This document shows positions 25,152-33,501 of a stretch of DNA of 41,264 nt, piece after piece. The DNA is taken from NCBI GenBank assembly GCA_016783565.1, contig JADHWI010000019.1, forward strand, positions 1 to 41,264, given 5' to 3'. Under the pieces are notes generated by a model that saw only the letters and a list, made by a program, of their open reading frames with translations, made no database searches and had not been told where the DNA came from. A program made the translations under genes and the position numbers. Numbering within the stretch: the stretch's first letter is position 1; every line of letters begins with the position of its first letter. This DNA comes from Kiritimatiellia bacterium (GTDB taxonomy: Bacteria > Verrucomicrobiota > Kiritimatiellia > UBA8416 > JADHWI01).

Positions 25152-25698
25152 ACGAGAATTAAGCTCAAAATGGTTTGCCAGGGCGTGCGAAGATGTGCCA
25201 AGGGGAGGTAAGCGCGGTAGTGTTGAGGAGCCTGTTGTGGCTGTGTTTGCGGATTGGTGGTCAGGTCTTTCAGATATCTTCCGTTTCCTGATAAAAAGGT
25301 GGCCAGACTTACAACGTAAGGTAAGGAGTGAACCTTTGGCTCGCTGCAAGCCTGGCCTGGGTGCGTCAATCAATCACTTTAGGAAGGAGTCTCTGCCTGA
25401 CCTCACTTTCGTGTGTGTTGTTGTATCAATCTAATTGTACCTGTTCTAGTAGCAATAAGTATGCCAGCACTGATGTCAAAAAGCGCTCAATTGACGTAAG
25501 ATGTTGAATGATAAGGTGTTTCTTTATTGAGTCCAAAAATGCTTCAATTCTTTGTGTGACAGGAATGTCGCAAAGTGACTGAAGTGAGACACATCGATGA
25601 GACATTTATGTCTCGTTATGATGAGATCTCATGGTGATTGAACGCTTGACGTATGTGTAGTGTCGCGCGCAGATTGTGTGCACACGAAGGGATTTTGC
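25152..25698. other. Gene-free intergenic region upstream of the Crp/Fnr gene
   Basis: No convincing coding sequence is seen in about 550 bp; local composition is AT-richer than the neighbours. It holds two short palindromes near its right end (25599-25632). Confidence 0.55.
25599..25632. promoter_or_regulatory. Two dyads upstream of the Crp/Fnr gene
   Basis: GAGACAT-TT-ATGTCTC (25599-25614) and ATGAGATCTCAT (25621-25632) lie 67-100 bp before the start codon. They are plausible operator sites, perhaps for autoregulation. They do not match the textbook CRP or FNR site. Confidence 0.4.
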
Positions 25699-26331
25699 AT
25701 GAAACTCAACAAGGCGGCGTTGTTGTCGCAATCGTCATTCTTCCAAGGGCTTCCTGAGGCCGACTGTATGGCCCTGGCCGAGCGAAGTCAGCATCGGCAA
25801 TTTCGTAAGCGGGAGATTCTCTTTCATGAAGACACGCCGGGCACTGCAATGTTCCTGCTGATATTTGGTACGGTTCAGCTCACAAAGATGGGTGATGACG
25901 GTCGACAGACTGTGATTCGCACGCTCAAAGCAGGGGAGGTATTTGCTGAGGTCATTCTACAGGCTGACAGTCGTTATCCTGTGACTGCTGAGGCTTTGAC
26001 GGATGCGGATGTTTTACAGCTTGATCGGCAGCACATCTTCGGGCTGTTGGGAGATCCCTCTTTTCGGGATGACTTTATCTCCTTTCTCATGCGCAAGCAG
26101 CGTTACCTGGCAGAGAGGGTACGCTACCTGACGGTATATGACCTTGAGGATCGTTTCTTTCGCTTTATGCGTGAGCAGTATGGCGAGCGCGATCAATTTG
26201 AGGTGACATTATCGAAGAAGGATATTGCTTCGGCAATTGGGGCCACACCTGAAACGTTCAGTCGTTTGGTGTTACGGCTGAAACAACAGGGGCGTATTGA
26301 TTGGCAGGGGCGTATGCTCAGCATCAAATAA
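25699..26331 (+). CDS. Crp/Fnr-family transcriptional regulator
   Basis: Cytoplasmic DNA-binding regulator of 210 residues. The N-terminal cyclic-nucleotide-binding-type beta-roll (about 12-125) shows FFQGLPEADCMALAERS, LFHEDTPGTAMFLLIFGTVQLT and the GEVFAEVIL turn. That turn lacks the Arg-Ser pair of true cAMP binders (RS becomes VIL region), so cAMP is unlikely to be the ligand. No FNR-like Cys cluster is present, arguing against an oxygen-sensing iron-sulfur cluster. The dimer helix precedes a winged helix-turn-helix (about 155-210; LSKKDIASAIGATPETFSRLVLRLKQQGRI). ATG 25699 is preferred over the upstream frame start because it gives the usual N-terminus and has AGGG upstream. Targets are unknown. 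Confidence 0.88.
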   Translation: MKLNKAALLSQSSFFQGLPEADCMALAERSQHRQFRKREILFHEDTPGTAMFLLIFGTVQLTKMGDDGRQTVIRTLKAGEVFAEVILQADSRYPVTAEALTDADVLQLDRQHIFGLLGDPSFRDDFISFLMRKQRYLAERVRYLTVYDLEDRFFRFMREQYGERDQFEVTLSKKDIASAIGATPETFSRLVLRLKQQGRIDWQGRMLSIK

Positions 26332-26335
26332 GATG

Positions 26336-26914
26336 TCAGGAATGTGAGTGTTTGAACGTTTCGAGCTGGTTGATCTTATCGCGAATTCTTGCGCAATCCT
26401 CGTATCGTTCTTCCGCTATGGCCTTTGACATATCCTTGTTGAGTACTTCCAGTGGTGACAGTTCACGCGTGGGCTGCTCTTCATGCTCATCTTTGGGCGT
26501 GTTGGGTTTGAGATCATCCTCTGAAAAAACACGTCCAGCTTCTGCCATGATTTCTTCATTTACAAAGATTGGTGAGCCGAAACGCAAAGCCAGGGCGATG
26601 GCGTCGCTGGGTCGCGAATCAACTTCAAGTTCATCGCCATCTGCATCGAGGATCAGCTTTGCATAGAAGGTTCCTTCACGCAGTTCAGAAATTTCCATGC
26701 GCTTCATACGGCAGTCGAATTCCTCTAATACATTCTTGAATAAATCATGTGTCAATGGACGAGGTACATCAATATTGTTGATATGCAATGCAATGGCCTG
26801 GGCTTCAGCGGCACCAATCATAATGGGGAGTGAGCGATCATCTCCAAGTGATTTGAGAAGCACAGCGAAACCCACATTAGATAGAAACAGTTGTTCAACT
26901 TTTACACGTATCAT
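26336..26914 (-). CDS. Bifunctional-nuclease-family (DUF151) protein with C-terminal UVR motif
   Basis: The 192-residue product starts at ATG 26914, with GAGGTG six bases upstream; the longer frame adds an improbable N-terminus. The BFN/DUF151 domain covers about 1-125, with LPIMIGAAEAQAIALHI, TFYAKLIL and VDSRPSDAIALALRFGSPIFVNEEIM, the family signature. A charged linker precedes a UVR motif (about 155-190; LNKDMSKAIAEERYEDCARIRDKINQLE). This BFN-UVR combination is widespread in bacteria. A plant member was reported to cut RNA and DNA, but the bacterial role is not settled. It converges on the Crp/Fnr gene with 4 bp between the stops. Confidence 0.9.
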   Translation of the reverse strand: MIRVKVEQLFLSNVGFAVLLKSLGDDRSLPIMIGAAEAQAIALHINNIDVPRPLTHDLFKNVLEEFDCRMKRMEISELREGTFYAKLILDADGDELEVDSRPSDAIALALRFGSPIFVNEEIMAEAGRVFSEDDLKPNTPKDEHEEQPTRELSPLEVLNKDMSKAIAEERYEDCARIRDKINQLETFKHSHS

Positions 26915-27145
26915 GGCATTCACCTCGTGTCTCTCTTCCCAGCACAAAGAATACCAAAAATTTGTTTTGTCGTCATCCTTTTTGTTGGAACCCTTATCTT
27001 CACATGCTGATGACATTTTTTTGGCAGCATGGTTGAAAAATGCATGATGGCGACTATAAGGGGGCATAAAAATTGCGCCGTTTTGTCGCAACGTTGAGAC
27101 GGTGCCGGTCACTTATGACACAGGTTGTGAAGCATGCGGGATGAT

Positions 27146-27520
27146 CTACGGGGCGATATGTGTTACGATTCCGCTCTCACAGGTAGGATCCGTATTGAGA
27201 GCATTGTAGAAACATTGTGATCCGGTGGGGCACATTGGGCGTTTGCCTCCTTTGATATACGTGGAACAGGTGTTGCGATACAATGGATTTCCAATGGTGC
27301 CCGGGCCATCGTTATTGCCCCACAGATTTGCAAAGGCGGCCATTTCTTTGGCAGCGGCCATCTGGCGCAGGTTGTTGATGCACGCATTGGTCTGCGATTG
27401 AGAGCGTGCTTTCATGAAAGCAGGAACAGCGATGGTTGTAAGAAGCCCGATGATCGCCACCACTATCATGATTTCAACCAATGTAAACCCTGAGCCCCGA
27501 TCTATGTGTCGGCAGCGCAT
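27146..27520 (-). CDS. Type II/IV pseudopilin-like protein
   Basis: The 124-residue product begins MRCRHIDRGSGFTLVEIMIVVAIIGLL. This is a prepilin leader cut after Gly (SG^FTLVE), with Glu5 and the hydrophobic N-terminal helix. The next block, KARSQSQTNACINNLRQM, is typical of the abundant short prepilin-like proteins in PVC bacteria. The C-terminal half is Cys-rich (four Cys: TCSTY, PMCPTG, QCF and TCES) and Gly-rich. The alternative start at 27595 would add 25 residues before the leader. No secretion or pilus genes lie nearby, so it is probably an orphan major or minor pseudopilin. Confidence 0.88.
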   Translation of the reverse strand: MRCRHIDRGSGFTLVEIMIVVAIIGLLTTIAVPAFMKARSQSQTNACINNLRQMAAAKEMAAFANLWGNNDGPGTIGNPLYRNTCSTYIKGGKRPMCPTGSQCFYNALNTDPTCESGIVTHIAP

Positions 27521-27686
27521 AATAATTGTTTCAACAAACAAATAAATGTTGTCCAAAACCAGTTCTAGTTTATCGTTACAGCAGTTTTCATGCAAATATT
27601 TATCTGACTAATATGAAAAAGTATTTTCTCGATCTTGGTCTGGTGTAAGAAATGATGCAGGATGCATTTTGAGAGGGAGGGATGCC

Positions 27687-28040
27687 ATGATTCGTAAACA
27701 GTCTGAAATGCAAAATGAAACGTGCGAAAACATGCGTGGTGGTACGGGGACTGTCACGATTCAGCATTTTTTTACGTCAGATGCGTTCACTGCCAATGCG
27801 CGGCTGTGTGCGAAATTGACGGTGCCACCGGGTGCCGGTATTGGCGTGCATAAACATGGCGCTGAGGATGAAGTGTATATTGTCACCCAGGGAACCGGCA
27901 TGCTGAACGATGGCGAGACTGAAACCCGCGTAGGTGTCGGGGATGCAATCCTGACCGGTAACGGGGAGTCGCATGCCATTGCTAATGATGGTGAGGAGCC
28001 GCTGGAGATCATCGCTATGATCATGTGCTATGCTTCCTGA
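27687..28040 (+). CDS. Small cupin-domain protein
   Basis: The product has 117 residues from ATG 27687, which is preceded by GGGAGGG. It forms a single cupin barrel: motif 1 is VHKHGAEDEVYIVTQGTGML, with two His and one Glu as metal ligands, and motif 2 is GDAILTGNGESHAIAND, with a third His. Such small cupins bind a metal and can be isomerases, dioxygenases or sugar-binding proteins; the substrate cannot be read here. It lies 9 bp before the alcohol dehydrogenase gene and is likely in the same transcript. Confidence 0.85.
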   Translation: MIRKQSEMQNETCENMRGGTGTVTIQHFFTSDAFTANARLCAKLTVPPGAGIGVHKHGAEDEVYIVTQGTGMLNDGETETRVGVGDAILTGNGESHAIANDGEEPLEIIAMIMCYAS

Positions 28041-28049
28041 GGACTTGTC

Positions 28050-29162
28050 ATGCGAACGATTCCTGCGATATTAACGTTGCCGCCTCGCACGCTCACTGGA
28101 CGCGATGCGGTCGATCACTTGCTGGTCGAATGTCGGAAGTTCGGACCGCGCGGCATGCTGGTATGTGGGGCTTCCCTGATTCGCAGCGGTGTGCGTGACC
28201 GCATCTTAGCGGGTACGGAGGGGAGTCATGACATCAGTACCTGGCGACACCCTGGCGGGGAGCCGACACTGGATCAACTTGAGCAGCTCCTTGCTGCTGC
28301 GCGCGGTCATGGTGTTGATTGGATCGCTGCCGTGGGTGGCGGGAGTGTTCTGGACATTGCCAAAGCCGCCGCCGGCCTGCTTGAGGCACCTGCGCCGGCA
28401 GTTTGCTACCATGATGGAGAATCCATTCCATCCAGCCGAATTCCTTTTGTTGCGGTGCCTACAACCGCAGGGACGGGGTCAGAGGTGACGACCGTTTCCG
28501 TACTGACAAACGCCGCTACGGGCGTTAAAAAATCAATTCGTGATCCGTCCTTTATGGCGCGGTTGGTGATGCTTGATTCCGCGTTGATCACGACCTGTCC
28601 GTCTCATGTGATGGCCGCCTCGGGCCTGGATGCGTTGACCCAGGCGATCGAAGCGTATGTCAGTCGCAATGCCACCTGGATGACCGATGTCTTCGCTTTG
28701 GAGGCGGTACGCCTCGTGGCGCAAAGTTTGCCATGTGTGTATCGTGGTGATCGCGGCAGTGCCTGTGATGCGCTGCTCACCGGAAGCTCTCTGGCGGGCC
28801 TGGCGCTCTCCAATGCCCGGTTGGGATTGGTGCACGGTTTGGCGCATCCGCTGGGTGTACGGTACCATCAGCCGCATGGGCTCGTCTGTGCCGTGTGTCT
28901 TCCCCTGGTGCTGGCATACAACCGTGAAGCAATGGGGGCAAAAGTGGATCGACTTTCCGAAGCGATGGGCGGTGATGTTTTCAGTCGCGTGCAGGAGTTG
29001 ATGCGCATACTCCAGTTGGTCTCCCCCTTCGGGGGTAAATGGATTCAGGATGAGGATGCCATTGTTCGCGAAACGCTGGCATCCGGGTCGACCGCAGCGA
29101 ACCCACGCGACGTGACAGGGGATGACGTTCGTCAGATCCTGCGTGAACTTTTTGCTGCATAA
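28050..29162 (+). CDS. Iron-containing (group III) alcohol dehydrogenase
   Basis: NAD(P)-dependent dehydrogenase of 370 residues. The nucleotide-binding part has AAVGGGSVLDIAKAAA (GGGS motif) and AVPTTAGTGSEVT. The metal site is formed by SGLDALTQAIEAYVS and GLVHGLAHPLGVRYHQPHG. In the first of these, Gln stands where many members have the second metal ligand (DAL-T/A-H-AIE). The other ligands, Asp and two His, are present, and the same Gln form is seen in other family branches. Substrate is unknown. It lies between a cupin and a DUF3857/transglutaminase gene, 9 bp after the former and 26 bp before the latter, which suggests one operon. Confidence 0.88.
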   Translation: MRTIPAILTLPPRTLTGRDAVDHLLVECRKFGPRGMLVCGASLIRSGVRDRILAGTEGSHDISTWRHPGGEPTLDQLEQLLAAARGHGVDWIAAVGGGSVLDIAKAAAGLLEAPAPAVCYHDGESIPSSRIPFVAVPTTAGTGSEVTTVSVLTNAATGVKKSIRDPSFMARLVMLDSALITTCPSHVMAASGLDALTQAIEAYVSRNATWMTDVFALEAVRLVAQSLPCVYRGDRGSACDALLTGSSLAGLALSNARLGLVHGLAHPLGVRYHQPHGLVCAVCLPLVLAYNREAMGAKVDRLSEAMGGDVFSRVQELMRILQLVSPFGGKWIQDEDAIVRETLASGSTAANPRDVTGDDVRQILRELFAA

Positions 29163-29188
29163 GAACATTGGGGAACAGTAGGAGAATA

Positions 29189-32100
29189 ATGATGCGAAAG
29201 CCGTATTTCTGGATATGGATAGTGTGTGTCGTGATGAGGGTTGTGCCGCTTCAGGCAGCCGATGAGCAGCCGGGCGGAATGCTGGATCAAACCACGGTGA
29301 TTCAGGCTGCAAAAACGGTTACGTCAAAACAGTATCCCAATGCCGACTCCGTGCTGGTGGATGAATTCATCCGTGTGAAGTATGAGGCCGACGGTACGTC
29401 TGAGACGTGGGATGACGAATACGTCAAGGTGTTGACGGAAAAGGGTAAACGGGACTACCAGAGTCTATCGTATCACTTCACTCTTCCGTATGGCACGGTG
29501 GAGGTCGTACGACTGGAACTGATTCGGCCCGATGGAACGGTGATTCCTGTCGATGTGGCAACGCAGAGTCGGGTAATGGTTGATCGCTCTCAGATGAGCC
29601 AGAACATTTTTAATCCGAACAGTAAGATTCTGCAGGTGGGGGTCCCGGGTATTGAGATTGGCGACATTTGTCACCTGGTTACACATCGCACGACCGTGAA
29701 GCCGCGTGTTCCGGACACCTGGAGTGATTATACGGTGCTGGAGTATACGACGCCGATTCGTCATTTGACGTATGAAGTTTCGGCGCCCAAGGCGCGACCC
29801 CTGGTAAGCATTTTGATGAAAGACGAAGTGCCCGACACGGTGACGTTCAACAAAACCGAACGGGCTGATCGCATTCTTTATCGTTGGGAGGCGCGTAACG
29901 TGCCACGTGCTTTTTCTGAACCCAATATGCCTCCCATGTATCGTGTGGTTCAGCGTTTATTGGTGAGCACCATTCCGGATTGGGAATATATTTCCCGTTG
30001 GTACTGGCAGTTGAGCCTGCCACATCTCGAAGCCAGCAACAAGGGGATCACAGACAAAGTTGGCGAACTGATTTCAGGTGCGAACTCGCGAGCGGATAAG
30101 ATTGATGCGCTTTTTCAGTTTGTCTCGCAGGATATTCGTTATATGGGGTTGACGACAGAGACCGAAGCCCCGGGCTATGAACCGCATGATGTGTGTATCA
30201 CTTTTGACAACCGCTATGGCGTCTGCCGTGACAAAGCAGCGCTGCTGGTGACGATGTTGCGAGAAGCCGGCGTGCCGGCTTATCCCGTTCTGATCCATGC
30301 AGGGATCAAGAAAGACGAAGAGGTGGCGCAGCCGTATTTTAACCATGCCATTGTAGCGGCGGAATCAAAAGACGGCGACTTCATCCTGATGGATCCGACG
30401 GATGAGAACACCACCGAGCTGTTGCCGGCTTATTTGTCGAACAAGAGTTTTCTTGTGGCGCATCCTGAAGGACGAAGCTTGCAAACCTCCCCCATTGTTC
30501 CGGCATCAGAAAACATGTTGCAGATTCGCACCACGGGTACGTTGACGGCCGAGGGCATGTTGCGGGCCAGCACGACGCTTGCTTTTCGCGGTATCAATGA
30601 CAATGCGTATCGTGGGTACTTCTCGCGCATCAAACCCGAAGAGCGAAAGCGCTTCTTTGAGGGCGCTTTGAAACGGCGTATGGCAGGAGCCACATTGTCG
30701 GGCTATCGCATTGAACCTTTAAATATTCAAGATACCTCGCAACCGTTGACTGTGATGCTGGAGTACTCGGCTGAGCGATACCCGGTGGAAGGGGACTCGC
30801 ATACGATGGTGAATATTCCATGGCTGGGAACGGCCATGGGGTATGCGAATTTTGTGCTGGGTCAGACAGGGCTTGAGCAGCGCAAGTATCCGTTGTTCAC
30901 GAAGATTGCCTGTGGTGTAGACGAAGCGTTATCGATCGATTTCGATGTGGCGGATGATTATACGTTTACCTCTCCGGAGTTTGCGACGATTGAACACGAC
31001 AGTCTGGCGTTTTCTGCTTCGGCGACGATGTCCAATACAACGCTTCACGCGGCAACGCGTTTTGTGTTGCCCGTGGTGGAGTATTCGCCTGAAGCCTACC
31101 GGGTATTGAAGCAGGATCTCAAGGATATCGAATATGAACGGCGCAAAATGTTGCTGGTTCAGCATGCCGCAGGAAGAGATTCCGAGAGTGATATGGAAAT
31201 CTTGTCGTCGGTGTCACGTATTGAGCTTAAGGATCATCATAATTGGACAGAACGCCAGACGATCACAAAGCGTGTGTTAACCTATGCAGGGAAGAAAGAA
31301 AATTCGGAATTACAGATCAGCTATAACCCGGCATGGGAAGACCTGAAGCTGGTTTCTGCGGTGGTGACGAGTCCCGACGGAAGTCGCCATGAGGTGGTGG
31401 AGTCTGAAATTAATATTATGGATGCGCGTTGGGTGGGTTCGGCTCCGCGTTATCCCGCTGGGCGGACCATGGTCGTGAGCCTGCCGGCGGTGCAGGAGGG
31501 GGGGCTCATAGAATACACGTTGATGCGATTCGTCAGGGACAGACCCTTTTTCTCGGTGAGCAAGGTGTTTGCGGCCATGGATCCCGTGCGGACAAACCGT
31601 CTTGAGATTGTGGCGCCATGGGACCTGGCTTTACAGATTGAGGATCAGACCGGTGAAGCTGCCACCTATATGAAGCGTACCGAAGGCACGCACGTAACCT
31701 ATTGTTGGGAGGCGGTGGATCAGAAGGTCTTGCCTGAAGAGGATGCCATCCCGCCATTGTGGAGTTTTTGTCCCACGTTATGGGTGTCGGGTGGTTCGTG
31801 GTCAAACTATGCTGCCGATGTCATGGATGTGCTTGATCAGCGTGCAGCCTCGTCCATCGTGGCGGAGAAAAAGGCTCGAGATCTTTGCGCGCAGGCGGAG
31901 GGCATGGCGGCAGGGGTTGCGATTCGTGACTTTGTGGCGCGTAACGTTCGATCCGCAGGCCCGGTCTTTGCTGCGTTGCCGCTTGAGCATTTGTCATCGG
32001 CGGATATGACGTTGAAAGAAGGTTACGGGCACAATGCTGACCGTGCCATTTTATTGCATGCCATGTTGAAGGCAGTGGGTTTGTCTCCTGAATTTGTATT

Positions 32101-32980
32101 GGTTTCTTCGACTGCATCCAAAAAGATGGCACTTCGAAAACAGCAGCTGGCCTGTCCTCAATACGGCATGATGGACACGGTGATGGTTTGTGTTAAGGAC
32201 GGCACCAACACGGTTTACCTGGGTGATACCGATCAATATGCTCAGCCCGGTTGTACGCCGCGTGCAGATTGTGCGTTGATGGGGCGCGATGGTGCTATTG
32301 ATACGCTGAGCGTCGCATCCGCCCATCGTGAGCAGACCGAGCAGGTTGTGGAGATGACGGTGGATACTGATGGAACGTGTCGTCTGACGGTGACGCGGCA
32401 ATACTACGGTAGTGGGTTTGGGTTCTTTCATCGTAAGTTTGCCGAACTTCCGCCTGAAGAGCGACGGCGCACCTATCTTGAAATGTTGGGTAGTCTATCG
32501 CAGTCCGCCGTGGCGGAAACGGATTTGGTCACGCGTTATGATACGTATCCCGGTATACAGACGTTTACCGCCCGAATCGAACGTTTCGCGGTGCGGTCAG
32601 GGAACTACCTGTATCTCACGTTGCCGGGCAAGGTGCCGGCGCTGGCCTCTTTAAGGGCGGATAAGCGCGAGAATCCTCTGTACCGGAGTGAACCTGAACA
32701 TTATTCGTCGACCTACAACATCACGTTGCCTGATGCTGCTGTCGAGGTGTTGTTGTTACCCGGGGATGTGCGCTGGGAGGCGCCTGCGGGTTTGGGAACT
32801 GTAAGCCTGGCTTCACGCTATACGCCTGCTTTGAACGGAAAGCCCGCAGAGGTACGGATCACGCGCGAGCTGGCGCTGAATCCTGCGGTTATTCCTTCGG
32901 CAGATTATCCGGCACTTCTGGAAATGAATCGCCGCCTGCAGCATCCGGAGCTGCGCACATTGTTGATTCGGATGAAATAA
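29189..32980 (+). CDS. Exported DUF3857/transglutaminase-like protein with two tandem modules
   Basis: The product has about 1263 residues. ATG 29189 or 29192 follows AGGAG (29180-29184), and the next residues form a signal peptide (hydrophobic stretch ending PLQAADE). Module 1 (about 35-620) has a DUF3857 beta domain and a transglutaminase fold. The catalytic Cys is near residue 345 in NRYGVCRDKAALLVTML, the His in FNHAIVAA and the Asp in LMDPTDENT. Module 2 (about 650-1260) repeats the layout (GRDSESDMEILSSVSRIEL onward), but there the Cys position reads YGHNADRAILLHAML and the His is not visible. It is thus probably inactive. Such proteins are usually exported and may act on peptides or cell-wall-linked material; the substrate is unknown. 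Confidence 0.85.
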   Translation: MMRKPYFWIWIVCVVMRVVPLQAADEQPGGMLDQTTVIQAAKTVTSKQYPNADSVLVDEFIRVKYEADGTSETWDDEYVKVLTEKGKRDYQSLSYHFTLPYGTVEVVRLELIRPDGTVIPVDVATQSRVMVDRSQMSQNIFNPNSKILQVGVPGIEIGDICHLVTHRTTVKPRVPDTWSDYTVLEYTTPIRHLTYEVSAPKARPLVSILMKDEVPDTVTFNKTERADRILYRWEARNVPRAFSEPNMPPMYRVVQRLLVSTIPDWEYISRWYWQLSLPHLEASNKGITDKVGELISGANSRADKIDALFQFVSQDIRYMGLTTETEAPGYEPHDVCITFDNRYGVCRDKAALLVTMLREAGVPAYPVLIHAGIKKDEEVAQPYFNHAIVAAESKDGDFILMDPTDENTTELLPAYLSNKSFLVAHPEGRSLQTSPIVPASENMLQIRTTGTLTAEGMLRASTTLAFRGINDNAYRGYFSRIKPEERKRFFEGALKRRMAGATLSGYRIEPLNIQDTSQPLTVMLEYSAERYPVEGDSHTMVNIPWLGTAMGYANFVLGQTGLEQRKYPLFTKIACGVDEALSIDFDVADDYTFTSPEFATIEHDSLAFSASATMSNTTLHAATRFVLPVVEYSPEAYRVLKQDLKDIEYERRKMLLVQHAAGRDSESDMEILSSVSRIELKDHHNWTERQTITKRVLTYAGKKENSELQISYNPAWEDLKLVSAVVTSPDGSRHEVVESEINIMDARWVGSAPRYPAGRTMVVSLPAVQEGGLIEYTLMRFVRDRPFFSVSKVFAAMDPVRTNRLEIVAPWDLALQIEDQTGEAATYMKRTEGTHVTYCWEAVDQKVLPEEDAIPPLWSFCPTLWVSGGSWSNYAADVMDVLDQRAASSIVAEKKARDLCAQAEGMAAGVAIRDFVARNVRSAGPVFAALPLEHLSSADMTLKEGYGHNADRAILLHAMLKAVGLSPEFVLVSSTASKKMALRKQQLACPQYGMMDTVMVCVKDGTNTVYLGDTDQYAQPGCTPRADCALMGRDGAIDTLSVASAHREQTEQVVEMTVDTDGTCRLTVTRQYYGSGFGFFHRKFAELPPEERRRTYLEMLGSLSQSAVAETDLVTRYDTYPGIQTFTARIERFAVRSGNYLYLTLPGKVPALASLRADKRENPLYRSEPEHYSSTYNITLPDAAVEVLLLPGDVRWEAPAGLGTVSLASRYTPALNGKPAEVRITRELALNPAVIPSADYPALLEMNRRLQHPELRTLLIRMK

Positions 32981-33152
32981 TCCATTTTACGACCAGACTA
33001 TTCAGTTTTGCATCGTTTTTCTGGTGGATATCATTGTCTCAAAAAAAACTATTCAGCTTGTGCTTGATATCTGCTCTTGGCTGGAGCTAAATGGGCATAG
33101 TGAAAATGAATATTAACGCCCGGAAGTGGGCGAATAAATATGGGACTTTGAT

Positions 33153-33437
33153 ATGCCAAAAAAGACAGTGAAAGGGCGTAAACGTGTTACGTTTGCGCTG
33201 GATGCGAATCCGGGTCAGCGCGTGTTTGTTGCGGGCTCATTTACGGATTGGGACTCAAAGAAGAAACCACTCAAAGACAAAAACGGATCCGGGCAATATG
33301 CGGTCACCATGCTTCTTGCGCCGGGAACCTATGAATACAAGTTTGTGGTTGATGGTGACTGGTGCATGGATCCATCAGCGGTTGATTGGATTGCGAATGA
33401 GCTTGGCTCATTGAACAGTGTGATTCGTGTGGGCTGA
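33153..33437 (+). CDS. Stand-alone CBM48/AMPK-type glycogen-binding protein
   Basis: The 94-residue product is a single carbohydrate-binding module of the CBM48/AMPK-beta type. KRVTFALDANPGQRVFVAGSFTDWDS is followed by LLAPGTYEYKFVVDGDWCMDPSA, with the two Trp and the Lys that normally contact glucan. It has a basic N-terminus (MPKKTVKGRKR) and no signal peptide. It immediately precedes glgP, glgA and glgB (64 bp to glgP), so it may bind glycogen in the cytoplasm and recruit or regulate these enzymes. A small hairpin (CGCCC/GGGCG, 33117-33132) lies just upstream. Confidence 0.9.
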   Translation: MPKKTVKGRKRVTFALDANPGQRVFVAGSFTDWDSKKKPLKDKNGSGQYAVTMLLAPGTYEYKFVVDGDWCMDPSAVDWIANELGSLNSVIRVG

Positions 33438-33501
33438 GAGCGGAATCCGGTTCTTTGATTTGTGAGATTCAAAATAAATATTTTGATGGGATGATGAAAA
33501 T

